From Rhizomucor pusillus (taxonomy: Eukaryota; Mucoromycota; Mucoromycetes; Mucorales; Lichtheimiaceae): a stretch of DNA of 64,000 nt. Location: positions 94,371 to 158,370 of the forward strand of contig FWWN02000670.1 in NCBI GenBank assembly GCA_900175165.2, written 5' to 3'. The position numbers were made by a program, and so were the translations under genes. The notes under the pieces are model-generated. The model did no database searches, had not been told where the DNA came from, and saw nothing but the letters and a program-made list of their open reading frames with translations. Positions 1 to 11,502 of the stretch are shown piece after piece (the first letter of the stretch is position 1; each line of letters opens with the position of its first letter).

Positions 1-1489
1 GTTTACGCTTTGAGGTATGGTCCACTTGAGAGTAGTGTTTTTGGGTGCGTGACGGTGGGGTGAAAGCACAGCAGCCGGCATGAGTGTATGAGAGAGGAAA
101 TAATGCGTTGATGTGGTAAGTGTGGAGTGAGAGAGAAAGATGCAAAGAAGATGGCGTTTACGAGGATACAAAAATTCGGTACGCTTTTATATAATCCTTC
201 CCCTCAGGGTACAACATTCCATTTTTGGAAAGAGCGCGTTCAACATGCAAGTGACGTTACTTGCCTGTGTAACAGTGCATGACGTTAACATGCATATTCT
301 TATTTTCCCCTTCATACACAGAAATAGAGCACCAAATCTTCGGAATGAATCCGGTTCGTTTGCATTCAGCCAATGATGGCGCCATCAGAGGTATTCTGTT
401 TTACCAAAGAAGCTTCTTCGAAAGAGCGTCCCTTGCTGACCGTACCGTATCACCGTAGTACTCGGATTATCCGAATAAACTTTTCCCCAGTGTGTACCCA
501 TGACACCAATCAAAATCTTAACTCGATGAACAATTTTGTCCTGTGCGCAAACCGCCATCTTAAATATATTTTTATCTTCGGAATGTGCCATAAACGTTCC
601 TAGGTCCCATCCCCTATTGGAGGAGTGCAGGTGCAACGCAGGAGAAGCAGTTTTCTTTTCCTTTTTTTAAACCTGCAGACCCCATGGTCTCAGCTAAATA
701 GTCTAATTGTCTCTCATTGAAATACCTTCAAAAAACTATAAAAAGGCGGCCATGTCTGAGCTTCCTTTTGCTTCCCTCTGCTCTCGAATTCTCTTGTTAT
801 CAAACGTAATTTTTATATCCCTTTGCATTCTAAAAATCATCAAAATATTGAACGAATGGTTTATATAAAATAACAATATATATTATTTTCTCTTTCTTTG
901 AATCTCCTTACAAAGCTTTTCTTTTGGGGAGTTGCTGAAAAAGTGGGAAGGTTGCTGACGAGAAGAATCGCAATGATGTCATTGCACCTTTTTGGTAACT
1001 GTGTGGAACGTGGCACGCAAATGACGTAAATGCAACTCCTTCGGCAACGTGGCAGGTATGGTGTCATTTTGTGACACGCTTTGACCACTTACGTCATTGT
1101 CATCTCGAATATTCTCGCAGAAGCTTGCGACGCACAGGCGAACCCTGCTTTCCCCGTATCAGATGCAAGCATTCCCAAAATAATTGCATTTCGATGCACT
1201 GTACAACAGAAGCTTGCTTGCAGATTTCCAGAAAACTTCTAAACTTGACGCAAATCTCAGTAGCGCCGTTTCAAAAATCTGCAGCTGGCTGAAAGCTTAC
1301 TTTATACAAGAAAGATATTTACACAATGAATGGGCATTTTTGCAAGTGAAAATTTTTTTACATTACATGCTGTTTGGATGTACCCAGCAGGTATACCGAC
1401 TTCTTCTAATACTGGCATAAGCTATCATAACATTCCCCACTTTACAATAAAAAAGGATTTTGAGCTCATCCAATTGTTTGCATTGAAAT
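1..1489. other. intergenic, no gene recognised
   Basis: Only short, unrelated open frames occur on both strands and none resembles a known family. The stretch is AT-rich and ends at the left boundary of an inverted-repeat element. Apart from one promoter-like TATA motif I see no structure here. Confidence 0.5.
737..744 (+). promoter_or_regulatory. orphan TATA-like motif
   Basis: A TATAAAAA motif is followed by a pyrimidine-rich leader that looks like the 5' leaders of real genes in this window. The ATG-initiated frames downstream are very short. It could be the promoter of a lost gene, part of a decayed LTR, or chance. Confidence 0.25.
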
Positions 1490-1491
1490 TA

Positions 1492-1740
1492 CACTCTTTC
1501 CATAAAGTGATGTCGCCCCCAGTGAAAATCGGGCTTCCCAAAAATACGTGTGCTTACATAATTAGATGTCGGATAACCAGAAAATCTTCCCGTACTGAGG
1601 ACTATATCAAGTACGTAAGCGTTTCAGCATTTAAGTACCACACCACAGTATTTCAAAAATCGATATCTAATTTTTCTATAAGATGGGCAAGGCAACATCG
1701 TTGATGAATATGGCAGGCCTGAAGCCATGGACTATCTTGT
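1492..1740 (+). repeat. left terminal inverted repeat
   Basis: Reverse complement of 3000-3280 with several small insertions and deletions. Inward of the tip the shared blocks include CGGGCTTCCCAAAA, GGATAACCAGAAA, TGAGGACTATAT, AGTACGTAAG and AAGTACCACACCACA. The homology ends shortly after an ATG-containing block at 1683. Confidence 0.65.
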
Positions 1741-2488
1741 GGGACGAGGAGACATATGTTGTTGAAACAGTGAACTCGCATACGCAGTATTTGCGCAATA
1801 TGCCTTGCCCGTTTCTATACAGACTGATGAACCAGACACCAGGACCGACGTTGACAACTGGATCTGTTGATATAGTTGCCGAACTCGTGAAGAGAAGGTT
1901 CATCGTGTTTTAACAGCTTGTTTTCGGCTTTTTGCCATCAGCATCCAAAATCATGCCAACAAAGACTCCCGGATAGCGGCTGCTCTCGAGCGGCGAAGAA
2001 GCGCCGGAAGAGAAGATCGATAGAGGCATGCTTGCCGTAAACCAAAGCGGTAATGGTGAACAGTGTCATCTCATCATGGATTATGCATCCGGCAGCTTTG
2101 CCACCGACCACAAGAGGTTTGGGTGGAGTCGAAAGTCGTGGTTCAAAAGTTCCGCTGTTTCGTGATCTCTCCTCGAATGGTCCGAATGCTGTTGCAAGTC
2201 TCGAAAGGCCAGACTTCTTGATTCTGTCGTTGATGTCGTCGTTGGCAGATATTCGTTGCTGTGTCTTGACTTGCTGTTGGGAAAGTTGCACCAGGCAGTA
2301 TAAAGTTTCGCTGTTCCCTTCTTGATCAAACTTGAGCGATGTGGTATCCAAGATTGTAAAAGAGAAAGAGGAGAATGAAAAGGACATATAACGTCATCTA
2401 CGATCTGATAGAAGTATAAAGCCGTGGTGACCTGATAAAGAACCGGACAAGAGTCTCACAGTATTTCCACTGTCTCTGTCTATTACTG

Positions 2489-2862
2489 CTATCTCACGCT
2501 AAACACACTCGTCACCACAAGCGACTGTTGAAGCGAAGTAATGGCGCTCGCATCCAGCGAACCAAACTCGTCCACAATTGTGGTGAGATTTTGCTTAGCG
2601 AGAGACAATCTAAACGGAAAGCAGTTTGTCAGCCGAGTTGCAGAGACAGCTTGTTGGGTATTGAGGCTTGGCAAGGCGCTTTGACAGGCTGATTCAAAGC
2701 TGGAGACAAGCTGTTTTCGAGATTCGAATGCGTCAAGCTTCTTTTTTTTTTCTTTTCGCGACTGTCGCTTTCGACACATGATTTGCATTTTCGTCGTTTG
2801 TTTCTTGCAGGATCAATCTGTCTGACGTTGCAGAATGGACAGAGCACCGGATTTATTGGCAT
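2489..2862 (-). pseudogene. broken zinc-ribbon-like frame inside the TIR element
   Basis: The minus strand encodes a C-x2-C-x14-C-x2-C motif (CPFC ... CKSC) followed by a basic, lysine-rich stretch. After a homopolymer tract (poly-T on the plus strand, about 2738-2755) a different minus frame continues with protein-like sequence to a stop at 2489. The pattern suggests a single frame broken by a homopolymer indel, or two exons. The family is not recognised. It could be cargo or part of an unfamiliar transposon protein. Confidence 0.3.
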
Positions 2863-2999
2863 GGTAACCGTGCCTGGAAACGTTGCTGGTTCGAAATCGA
2901 GTTGCGTCGAGCAACTGGATCAACACTGTCCACTTACCGAGTTGCTCGCAACTCGCTAGGTGAACAATGCTCAACACAAGAGGTTCATGGCTCAGGCCT

Positions 3000-3280
3000 G
3001 CCATATTAATCAACGACGCTGCCTTGCCCATCTCCGTAGAAAAATTGATTATACATTCCTGAAATATGTGTGGTGTGGTACTTTTGAGTGTGCAAAATGG
3101 TGGGAAGAAGGAAAACAAGAGCTGAAACTCTTACGTACTCAATATAGTCCTCAATATGTGCCAAGCTTTGTGCGACAAGGCTTTCTGGTTATCCGGCTTT
3201 TGGGAAGCCCGAATTTGACTTTTAACAAAATGCGACATCAATTTGTTCACTGGGGGCGACATTACTTTATAGAAAGAGTG
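3000..3280 (-). repeat. right terminal inverted repeat
   Basis: Partner of 1492-1740. It is longer mainly because of about 30 extra bases near the tip, where an ATGTCGC motif occurs a second time, and another insertion further in. The copy of the inner ATG block lies at 3031 on the minus strand. Confidence 0.65.
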
Positions 3281-3282
3281 TA

Positions 3283-4555
3283 GCTTGACTGAGATGAGGG
3301 TTATTCCCGAAAGTGGGGTTTATGCGTTGCGGTTTGTTCGCAATCTGCAACAGGCATACGTTGTGATGTCATGTATCGCCCCTTTGTAATATTGCGGGGC
3401 AGCATGTTTCAGGAAGCTCCTGGATGCACCCCCTGATGAAAAGACATTATGGTTTGATGGTGTCATTGCAGCATGCTTTGACAATGCTTACTTCATCATT
3501 GTCCTGCATCTACCTTTTTTCTCGTGAGAAGCCCGCCATTGTCACGTACATTGCCAAATTTACAATCTGCGACAAGGATGCAGGCGTTCGCCTACGTCCT
3601 CCCAGCCCTATGAAAGTAGATCAGATATAAATGCGGCAGGTAACTGCCAACATAAATTAGGATTTCGCTGAAAAACAATGCTTGGATACAGAGGAACGAC
3701 AAAGTTTGATATATCTTAGGTATTAATCATTGGTATTTAGATGATGTATCGAGATTTTTAGAACCAAGGGGTCTCTAAAAATATCGCTGAGGAGCAAGTA
3801 TTCTACCCTATTTTCGTAGTGAGAATACCGTGGAATTATCTAGGAGCAATGATATAGAGTGTACATATCGCTTTTGATGAATTAACGACGATAGCAATCT
3901 TTACTCGGAAGAAGAAGGATATACAAGTATGTACCAGGCGCGTTTGCTGCATGTAGACTCAATGTTCAAGCATTGGCTACAGCAACTGCTGCCCATGAAT
4001 GGTTTCACGATTCGCCATAGGAGGAAAGGGCTGTTATTGGTGGAGCACGAGTCATCAAAACGAACTTTGCTCACACGGTCGTTGTTGTCAGAGAAGAGGA
4101 GAGCAAGAATACAGTTGATGAAAGCAACAAGAGCTTAGTTTTCATAGCTAGTCTTGGTATAGAAAAATTATGTTGCTGAGATAAAATCATATGCATATCA
4201 TCTACTAGCAGATCCTGACTGAACAGAGAGCTGAAAGTGTCATCACATGTCTGACCGTGCTTGCTGTGCGACAGTCGATTTTAATCAGTCAATTTGCCCG
4301 TCAATCCAACGTCGCTGTCGTAGCAAGTGAAGACAGCTATCGCTATGCTATCGCAAAGCAGTAAAAAGACACTGTACTCGACACGTTTTCATTTCGATAG
4401 TGTTTACCTCAGCAATAGACGATTTTCAAGCAGCGGCAGAACTCTCACACGACGAATACCATATTCTCGCTAGATTGTTACACATGGGTACAACAACCGC
4501 CTAAAAGAAAAGTTTCTATTTTCATCGATGCATCTTACCCTTTAGAGCGTTACAA
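3283..4555. other. intergenic, no gene recognised
   Basis: No convincing frame or RNA gene. The last 200 bases before the peroxin ATG presumably hold its promoter and leader, but I see no clear TATA box there. Confidence 0.45.
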
Positions 4556-6336
4556 ATGACAAGCGCTTCAGGGCAGGTCGACATTCCGTCAATGCCTTGC
4601 CTTGGGTTCTTATCACGGAAAGCCTCTGCTGCTGCCAAGGAGATCTTGCAATGGGCAAAGTGGGAACCAGGAACTCAGTCTCACAACTCGATTCTCTTAG
4701 TGGGCATTTGGTGGACCGTTTGCCTAGGAATTTGGGTCTGGACGATCTACGTTCTGCCTCTTTTACCAATCTTGTTGGTCGCAAGATCGTGGTCGTCATC
4801 GGCAGCCGCAAGCTCCTCAAAGCAACAGAAAACGACCTCGTCCAATGGCTTATTCGACAAGTCTGTTACCAGCGAGCAGCAGTTTGACAGCATCCTCAAA
4901 GTGCTCGTGTCCGTTGAAGACTTGCTCCATTCGATGGTCGCCCTTGTTCAGTGGTCTAACAATCCTGTAAAAACTCGTCGAACGTTCCTGAAATTGGTCT
5001 ATGTCTATTTTTTGTGGATCACAGCGCACCAGCTTTTCGACACACGCTACATTATGCTTGTAATTGGAACGATCGCACTGACGTGGCAGAGCCCATGGAT
5101 CGTTGTTTTCCGGGAGAGTATCCAGTATCCTTTGATAAAGTCCGTATTTGCAGCCTTATTCCTCGGCTCCTTGGAGACAGATGAAGACAAGAAGGATGGC
5201 ATCATGCGACGTGCTCTCAAATTCCAATCTGAAACTCTGAGGGCGGCAGAAACTGAACAAAAGTTTGGACGATCAGAATTCACTTTTGTTATTTACGAGA
5301 ATCAGGTGAGCTTTTTGGACCACAGGATCAGTATGGTGCTCTAACAAAGAGGGCAACCGGGTACCAGCGATTGTGGCCTTTTGGACAGTGGGAAAGTAAG
5401 ACTCTTCCCGTGGAACGTGCTCCTTGGTCTGATGACGCCAATGAATCGGTACCAAACAAGGCCAACTTTGCATTGCCTGATGCTATGCAAGCTACAGTGG
5501 TTGATCACTCCAGACACGACGTGGAATATAAGAAGACTTGGTCGTGGAGATGGCTGGATTCAGAGTGGCAACTGAATTTTGACGGCAACGTTGATGAACT
5601 TGGCTGGGAGTATGGAACGATCGTGTGGACAATGTTTGATAGATATCCGAAAGGCTTCATGTCTGTCCGACGTCGTCGCTGGTCTCGAAATGCAGAGCTG
5701 GATTATCGCGTGGTCGCAGTTCACAAGCAAATAAACGGAGAACCCACATCAGACATTGCTGCTGTATCCAATGTCTCCAAGAGAACATCTCACAACGTCG
5801 GCCCGTTGCAGTCGCCTACTACAACTACGACAACGACAACAACATGTAATTCTGTGACGGCTACTGAAAATATCAGGAACGACAACACTGGCAATAACAA
5901 AGACAACAGTCAACCTTCTAGTCCGGTGCCATCGTCTATTGGGTCCATAGCATCTCTACCACGCTTGAATACGAGCAGAAGTACTACTGTAGCACCTGCA
6001 ACTCCACCGATTGTATCACCTAGATCACCTGACGGCGTTCAACGGGGCAGCACGATCGATTTCCCATCGAGTCCTGCACCGAGACCAAGCCAATCCACGG
6101 CAACGATCAACAGCTCTGGACAATCAGCTGGCACGGAAAGTTTCCGACGCAGGCGTGGTAACAGCTTTGCGCAGAGCAACGGATATACCAATAGCATGTA
6201 TGCATCCTCCATTGTATCAGAAGACTGGAATGAATCGATGGCATCCCTCGATAAGCGGGCTAGCATCCAAAGCAGAGACACTATCGGATCTAAGAAGCGT
6301 CGAGAAGCTGTTTGGAAAAGCATCGTTCGCAACTAA
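4556..6336 (+). CDS. DysF-domain peroxin of the Pex23/Pex24/Pex30 family
   Basis: Two exons, 4556-5305 and 5350-6336, joined by a 44-nt GT-AG intron, give 578 residues. A hydrophobic double span lies near residues 45-80 and further hydrophobic stretches follow. A dysferlin-like DysF domain spans about 242-362: it opens FTFVIYENQ, contains VERAPWSDD and KTWSWRWLDSEW, and closes RRRRWSRNA. This layout is that of fungal peroxins acting at ER-peroxisome contact sites, which control peroxisome number and size. The tail after about 375 is low-complexity, rich in Ser, Thr and Pro, with a Thr run. The start was chosen as the first ATG of a long open frame. The exact paralogue (Pex23, 24, 28, 29 or 30) cannot be told. 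It converges with the nitronate monooxygenase. Confidence 0.85.
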
Positions 6337-6512
6337 TTATCCTCTCTCCTTTTTGGTTACCATTACACATAGCATTTATATATATTTCTCTCTAGGTTTT
6401 GCTTTTTTATTTCAATCTAAATAACTCGTGTCAAACTTCAATCGTTGTTTGTGTGCATCTGTTGCTTTTTGAGAACGCTCACGGTCTTAGGATTGCTTTC
6501 TTGTTTTTAGTT

Positions 6513-7609
6513 TCATGAAATCATTTTCGCCAAGTTATCACGGATTACGGTCTCGGCTTCATTCACGATTCTGGAAACGAGTTCTTCGCAAGTGGGAATA
6601 TCATTGATGAGGCCGACCACTTGGCCGGCGCTCCACACTCCATAGTCCTTGTCGCCATTTATGTATCCCTGCCGTCCTCGTGATCCCGAGACGAGTTCAC
6701 GAATATCTTCAAATCGGACACCAGGTTGTTTTTCTATGCGGTTGACCTCCTCAGCTACTTTGTTCTTGAACACTCTGGCAGTGTTGTGGAAAGGACGGTA
6801 CAGCAGCGCTGTGGATCGTTCATCCGCTTGCACGATAGCTTCCTTAAAGTTTTGATGTATAGGTGCCTCCTTAGTGCACATGAATCGAGTGCCCATATTG
6901 ATACCCTGAGCTCCCAACGCAAGCGCTGCTGCCAATCCGCGGCCGTCTCCAAATCCGCCGGAGGCAATGTACGGGATGTCCAGTGTTCGCGCCGCCTTTG
7001 CCAAAAGAATCAGGCCGGGTATATCATCTTCACCGGGGTGCCCAGCGCACTCAAATCCATCGATAGAGACTAGATCGACCCCCATACGCTGTGCAGACAG
7101 CGCATGCTTGATAGCCACACATTTGTGGATTGTGGTGATACCAGCGTCCTTGAACATGGAAATGAACTCTCGTGCTACAGGGGAGACTGTTATCCACCTG
7201 ATAATTTTTATATATTGGATAAACTTACGATTATTTCCAGCAGTCTCGACGATCGGTACCTTCTCCTCGACAATGACCTTTGCATAGTCCATGTAGGGTA
7301 TAGGAGTAATGCTGGGTAATATTGTCAGGTTGACACCAAATGGCTTATCTGTCATTGCCCTGCAGCGCTGGATTTCTGCACGCAGCGCTTCGGGTGTTGG
7401 CTGCGTCAAGGCTGTCAGAATCCCCAGCGCTCCCGCGTTCGAAACAGCTGATGTCATTTCAGCTTGACCGACAAATGTCATGCCACCTGAACACAGAGGA
7501 GGAATGTATAAACAGGATAGTATAGTTGCTCAGGGCAGCCTTGAGTTTTACCTTGAACAATCGGATGCTTGACCTTGAGAAGCTTGGTAAGTTTGGTAGT
7601 GATGACCAT
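6513..7609 (-). CDS. nitronate monooxygenase (2-nitropropane dioxygenase family)
   Basis: Three exons on the minus strand, 7609-7552, 7486-7229 and 7174-6513 (introns of 65 and 54 nt), give 325 residues. The family oxidises alkyl nitronates such as propionate-3-nitronate with FMN. The N-terminus ends IVQGGMTFVG, the FMN-binding opening of the TIM barrel. Later motifs are PFGVNLTILP, the catalytic-His region ECAGHPGEDD, and the phosphate-binding SGGFGDGRGL. Without splicing of the second intron a spurious insertion would interrupt VETAGNNPREF. Length is normal for the fungal family. The substrate is inferred from family only. Confidence 0.9.
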
Positions 7610-8186
7610 GGCCGGGGAAGAAGACGATCATTGACAGTTGGGTATGATGTACTCTCTTTATTCACGTTCACGCTGACTGGCGGCTTTCTCCCCAACGGCT
7701 CGTGAAATTTTTAAAACCTTCTTGTGTTCACCATGCCTATAGCTTTTTTTTAGTATGAATTGCAAACGTAGCATTTTATTGATACTAAACTTTCAGACAG
7801 CTCAAGATCCCAGTATCTTTGGTACAATGATTTTTGAGAGTGAACACAAACATACTTCCCGCGGGAAGAAGCGAAGTACCGGAGATATGTACATAAGGTT
7901 CTTTTTATTGACGTGAGACCACAGCCAGCACAATACTCACATACAAAGCAGCGGTCAACGTTGACGATTGCTGGCAGCGATGTATGCGCCGGATGATACG
8001 ATCAAATGCGGCACTTGTTCCTGATGCATGACTCCAGTCCATGTTAGCTTGAGGGAACAAGTTAATACTTTGGATGTGCATTGATGTTATCGAGATTCAT
8101 CTGTGAAACTATTTATTCAAAAAGAAGGTTCAAAATTTGCCGAGAATTTTCCTGATACCTTGTTGAAATCGTACAAATCAAGGTCG
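7610..8186. other. intergenic, no gene recognised
   Basis: Holds the upstream region of the nitronate monooxygenase and probably the 3' region of the small minus-strand frame that follows; an AATAAA-like signal occurs near 8108-8114 on the minus strand. Nothing else is recognised. Confidence 0.4.
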
Positions 8187-8567
8187 CTATTCTTTAGTAT
8201 AAAGTTCGTCAGGAGAGCTGGCTGCATCTTTGAGCTCGTTCGGCGGTTGTACCATATGTCTGGTCCGATTTTCATGCTTTCTTCTGTTGCGTACGTAATA
8301 GTTTTCCGTGTCTGGAGAGCCTGGGAGATTAGGAGAATGCAGCTTAGATGTCGTGGGATCCTTCTGAAGGCTATGGGAAGAAGATCGGATAGTCTGTCGA
8401 GCCATTCTCTTTTCTGGCCCATTTCGGCCGCGGAGCGGGAGGATAATGGGCATTATGCAGTTCAAAGGGCGAATCAGAAAAACGATCAGTGACGTTACTA
8501 TTAGCAACGTGGCGGCTTCGATCGATCCACCGCACCGGCATAATTCTTTTGCTATTATTATATACAT
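8187..8567 (-). CDS. hypothetical small membrane protein
   Basis: A 126-residue frame begins MYIIIAKELC, has one strongly hydrophobic segment near residues 19-45 (LLIVTSLIVFLIRPL...), then a basic, Ser/Pro/Asn-rich tail with NLPGSP and ending SPDELYTKE. A plausible poly(A) signal lies downstream on the same strand. I do not recognise a family. It lies head to head with the acetate-transporter-family gene. Overlapping frames on both strands make the call uncertain; it may be spurious. Confidence 0.3.
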   Translation of the reverse strand: MYIIIAKELCRCGGSIEAATLLIVTSLIVFLIRPLNCIMPIILPLRGRNGPEKRMARQTIRSSSHSLQKDPTTSKLHSPNLPGSPDTENYYVRNRRKHENRTRHMVQPPNELKDAASSPDELYTKE

Positions 8568-8772
8568 ATATATACAATTTCAAGCAAATTGTCCATCAAA
8601 GGGACATTATTTCAATCAATAAATGTACTAAAAACGGCTACGTGGGTAAATATGTCTGGAAGGCTCGAAGGTCAGGATACGCTGCAGTCCAACATTTAGG
8701 AAATGCGGGGAAGGTCGCGGGTCGTACAAGGCGCCGTTGCGCGAGCTAATAGCCCATTGTTCACCTGGATTC

Positions 8773-8779
8773 TATAAAA
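8773..8779 (+). promoter_or_regulatory. TATA box of the GPR1/FUN34/YaaH gene
   Basis: TATAAAA lies 80 bases upstream of the chosen ATG at 8859, a usual distance for TATA promoters in this group. Confidence 0.5.
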
Positions 8780-8858
8780 ACGTATCAACTTGGCAGCTAC
8801 TGACATCTTGGCCTTTGCCAATTTAAAACAAGCCTTTTACTATTATCAGCGGTATAAT

Positions 8859-9649
8859 ATGTCCTCTGATTTCAAACCGGAGGTGGAGCTTCGCGAAGTA
8901 GCTGTGGTAGATATCCCGTCGTCAGGTTCTGAAGCGATTGCCACCAAAGAGGCTACAACAAATCCGCACCACGGCGCTGGTCAACACCATCATCAACAAC
9001 ATGGACAGCCCGGCCACGGCAACCCACTGTGTATCGGGTTCGCTGCCTTCTCGCTCTGCTCCTTTGTGTTTGGACTATACAACTCTGGTCTTGTCACCAG
9101 TCTCCCTCAAGTCGCGATCGGTGTCTCGCTTGGTTTTGGCGGCATGGGCCAATTTGTAGCCGGTATCCTGTGCTATTTCCTGGGCGAAACGTTCCCAGCT
9201 ACTACCTTCCTAACGTATGCGGGCTTTTTCTTTGCGTTCGGTGTCATGTTCTGTTCTGGGTCTGGCTTCTTGGAAGCAGCAACTGCGGGAGGCTCGTTGC
9301 ACGAGCTCAATCAGTGTATGGGCCTTATCCAGCTGGCATTTGCCATCGCAACCTTTTTCTATATCTTTGGTGCTTTGCGACAGCCGAAAACAATCATACT
9401 CTTGCTCCTTCTCGTCTTTCTTACCTACCTGGTAGGTGCGATTGGAGCGTTTACTGGAAACGCTAGCACGACCAAGGGTGCTGGTTGGCTCTCCTTCCTT
9501 GTCGGTGTCGTAGGATGGGTAAGTTCTAGCCGTATGGTAAAAAATCGGGCCTCGTTTGAATGTTAACACTTATGGTCGTTTAATAGTATATCATGTGTGC
9601 CTTCTTGTATGAAGATAAGAATACCATGATCAAGTTACCGCTATACTAG
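8859..9649 (+). CDS. GPR1/FUN34/YaaH (AceTr) family membrane protein, probable acetate transporter
   Basis: Exons 8859-9518 and 9587-9649 give 240 residues. The soluble N-terminus ends in a His-rich stretch; then come about six membrane helices, beginning at the family signature NPLCIGFAAFSL (a variant of the usual NPAP start). Yeast Ato/Ady2 members carry acetate and succinate, or act in ammonium export and acetate sensing. The small last exon adds a cytoplasmic tail ending MIKLPLY. Reading through the intron would instead give an unrelated tail. The ATG at 8859 is preferred because no in-frame ATG lies upstream. Transported substrate is inferred. Confidence 0.88.
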
Positions 9650-10266
9650 CCCGGTGGGGCTCCTTTCTCATATGCTGATAGTTACGCCCGCAAAGTAAAA
9701 GCAACATGCAGCGCATGTTAATATTTTGTATACCGTTGAATTGTTTATATCATCCTGCCTTTATTCTGTGAGGAAGAGCTTTCTTTATGATATGTTGCTC
9801 TGCTCTGCTAGTTTGAAGAATAGTGTGTGCTACTGTCGAAAGTTTAGACTACGGTTACATTGTTCGCGAACATTATCTTATAGGGTTAGAAAGATGTCCC
9901 TGTGACAACGTATAAGGTCTATGCCATGCAACAAGACAATCGTACGAGTAACAATGTAATTCCAAGTTCGATTATCGAGAATCGTCGTTGAATTTATTTA
10001 CGGATATATAATAGTATTCTACATTTTTCTGCCATGAAACAAGTCGATGTAAATAATCCTAGAATGAATCATGTATGCGTCATTCCCAGGAAGAAGCATT
10101 CAAGCTGTACTCAGCCAAAATACTTCTTTTGACATTTCCAGAAAGGGGGAGAATGCAATGTGTTAACGCCGCAGCGCGAATTTGGAAGGAGACGCGCAAC
10201 CACTTACTGTGTAGGCCACGCAGAAGGTTTTAAGATTTGAAGTCAGATCCGATGCAAAGAAACAGG
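9650..10266. other. intergenic, upstream region of the aldo/keto reductase
   Basis: No gene. From about 10013 onward this region is duplicated, in diverged form, at about 11840-12140 together with the start of the reductase gene. The conserved parts probably include promoter elements. Confidence 0.5.
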
Positions 10267-10274
10267 TATTTAAA
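10267..10274 (+). promoter_or_regulatory. TATA-like box of the aldo/keto reductase
   Basis: TATTTAAA lies 54 bases upstream of the ATG. The same element is kept in the decayed downstream copy near 12086-12093, which supports its being part of the ancestral promoter. Confidence 0.45.
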
Positions 10275-10320
10275 CAAGGTCGATCCTCTACTGACACTCC
10301 GCTCTTGTTAGAAGTAAATC

Positions 10321-11502
10321 ATGTCTCAGCTTAAGCAGCTTGGCAAGAATGGTCCTATGGTCAACCCTCTTGGCCTTGGATGTATGGGCATGAGCGAGTT
10401 CTACGGCACTCACAACGACGAAGAGAGCATCAAGACGCTTGAACATGCTATTCAGCGAGGGTAATTTATACTTGGCTTGCAGTCATCTATTTAATGCAAG
10501 GGCTTATGCTTACTAACTATTTATCTCTAGATGCACATTCTGGGACACGGCTAACGTGTATGGCAATGGCGAGAACGAACGGCTTCTCAGTCGAATACTC
10601 AAAGAGCACCGCGACAAAGTCTTCATTGGCACCAAACTCGGGTTCGTTCGCGACGAGAAGGGTGGATTTTTGGGAATCTGCGGCAAGCCTGATTACATTA
10701 AAAAATGCTGTCAGGAGTCTTTGGATCGTCTGGGTATTGACTACATTGATCTTTACTACCAGCATCGCGTTGATCCGGAGACGTGAGTGGTCATGTATAT
10801 CTATTTGAGGGCGCAAGTTACTAAAATGGAATATTACATAGTCCTATTGAGGAAACAGTCCAGGCTATGGCCGAACTAGTAAAGGAAGGCAAGGTTCGTT
10901 ACCTTGGTCTGTCTGAATGCAGCGCAGACGAGCTTCGACGCGCCTACAAGGTCCACCCGATCACAGCTGTTCAGATGGAATACTCGCCTTGGACGCTTGA
11001 TATTGAGCAAAATGGTCTGCTTGAAGCCGCTAGGGAGCTTGGCGTTGCTGTTGTGTGCTAGTAAGTCGATTTTACTTTGCAGATATTGGTCAAAGCTAAC
11101 AATGAAAATAGTTCTCCTCTTGGTCGCGGTTTCTTGACCGGTGCTATCAAATCATACGATGACTTTGAAGAAAACGACTTTAGACGAACCTCGCCACGTT
11201 ACATGCCTGGCAACTTTGAAAAGAACCTGAAATTGGTGGATCAAATCAAAGATCTAGCCGCTAAGAAGGGTGTTACTCCTAGCCAGTTTGTCCTCGCATG
11301 GATCCTTGCTCAAGGCCCGGAATTTTTTGTTATTCCAGGCACCAAGAAAATCAAGTACTTGGATGAGAACTTGGGTGCTCTTGATGTCAAGCTTACTCCT
11401 GAAGAAATCGCAGAAATGCGCGAAATCGTGGATGCGGCCGAAGTTCACGGTGCTCGCTACAGTGCTGCATTGAAGAAAATGAACACTAACGCAATAAGCT
11501 AA
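10321..11502 (+). CDS. aldo/keto reductase (AKR13/YakC-like)
   Basis: Four exons, 10321-10460, 10531-10782, 10842-11060 and 11112-11502, give 333 residues. Aldo/keto reductases reduce aldehydes and ketones with NADPH in a TIM barrel. The catalytic tetrad is visible: Asp52 and Tyr57 in [14 protein letters not shown], Lys82 in IGTKLGF, and His125 in YYQHRVD. The NADPH-binding region includes [11 protein letters not shown] and PGTKK. The start is [16 protein letters not shown], as in plant and fungal AKR13-like enzymes that reduce aldehydes from stress or auxin-like compounds. The substrate is unknown. All introns are GT-AG. A truncated, degenerate copy follows directly downstream. Confidence 0.92.

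Larger units (their letters stand above)
1492..3280. mobile_element. TIR element with TA target duplication, Tc1/mariner-like, apparently non-autonomous
   Basis: The two ends are inverted copies of each other. Both begin CACTCTTTC(C/T)ATAAAGT and run into a shared GATGTCGCCCCC-like block, and both are flanked by TA (1490-1491 and 3281-3282). A TA target duplication with a CA-starting terminus is typical of the Tc1/mariner superfamily. The repeats are long, about 230-280 bp. The roughly 1.25 kb interior shows no DDE/D transposase, only short broken frames, including a cysteine motif on the minus strand. It could be a deleted copy or a foldback-like element mobilised in trans. The boundaries are read directly; the superfamily is inferred. 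Confidence 0.6.
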
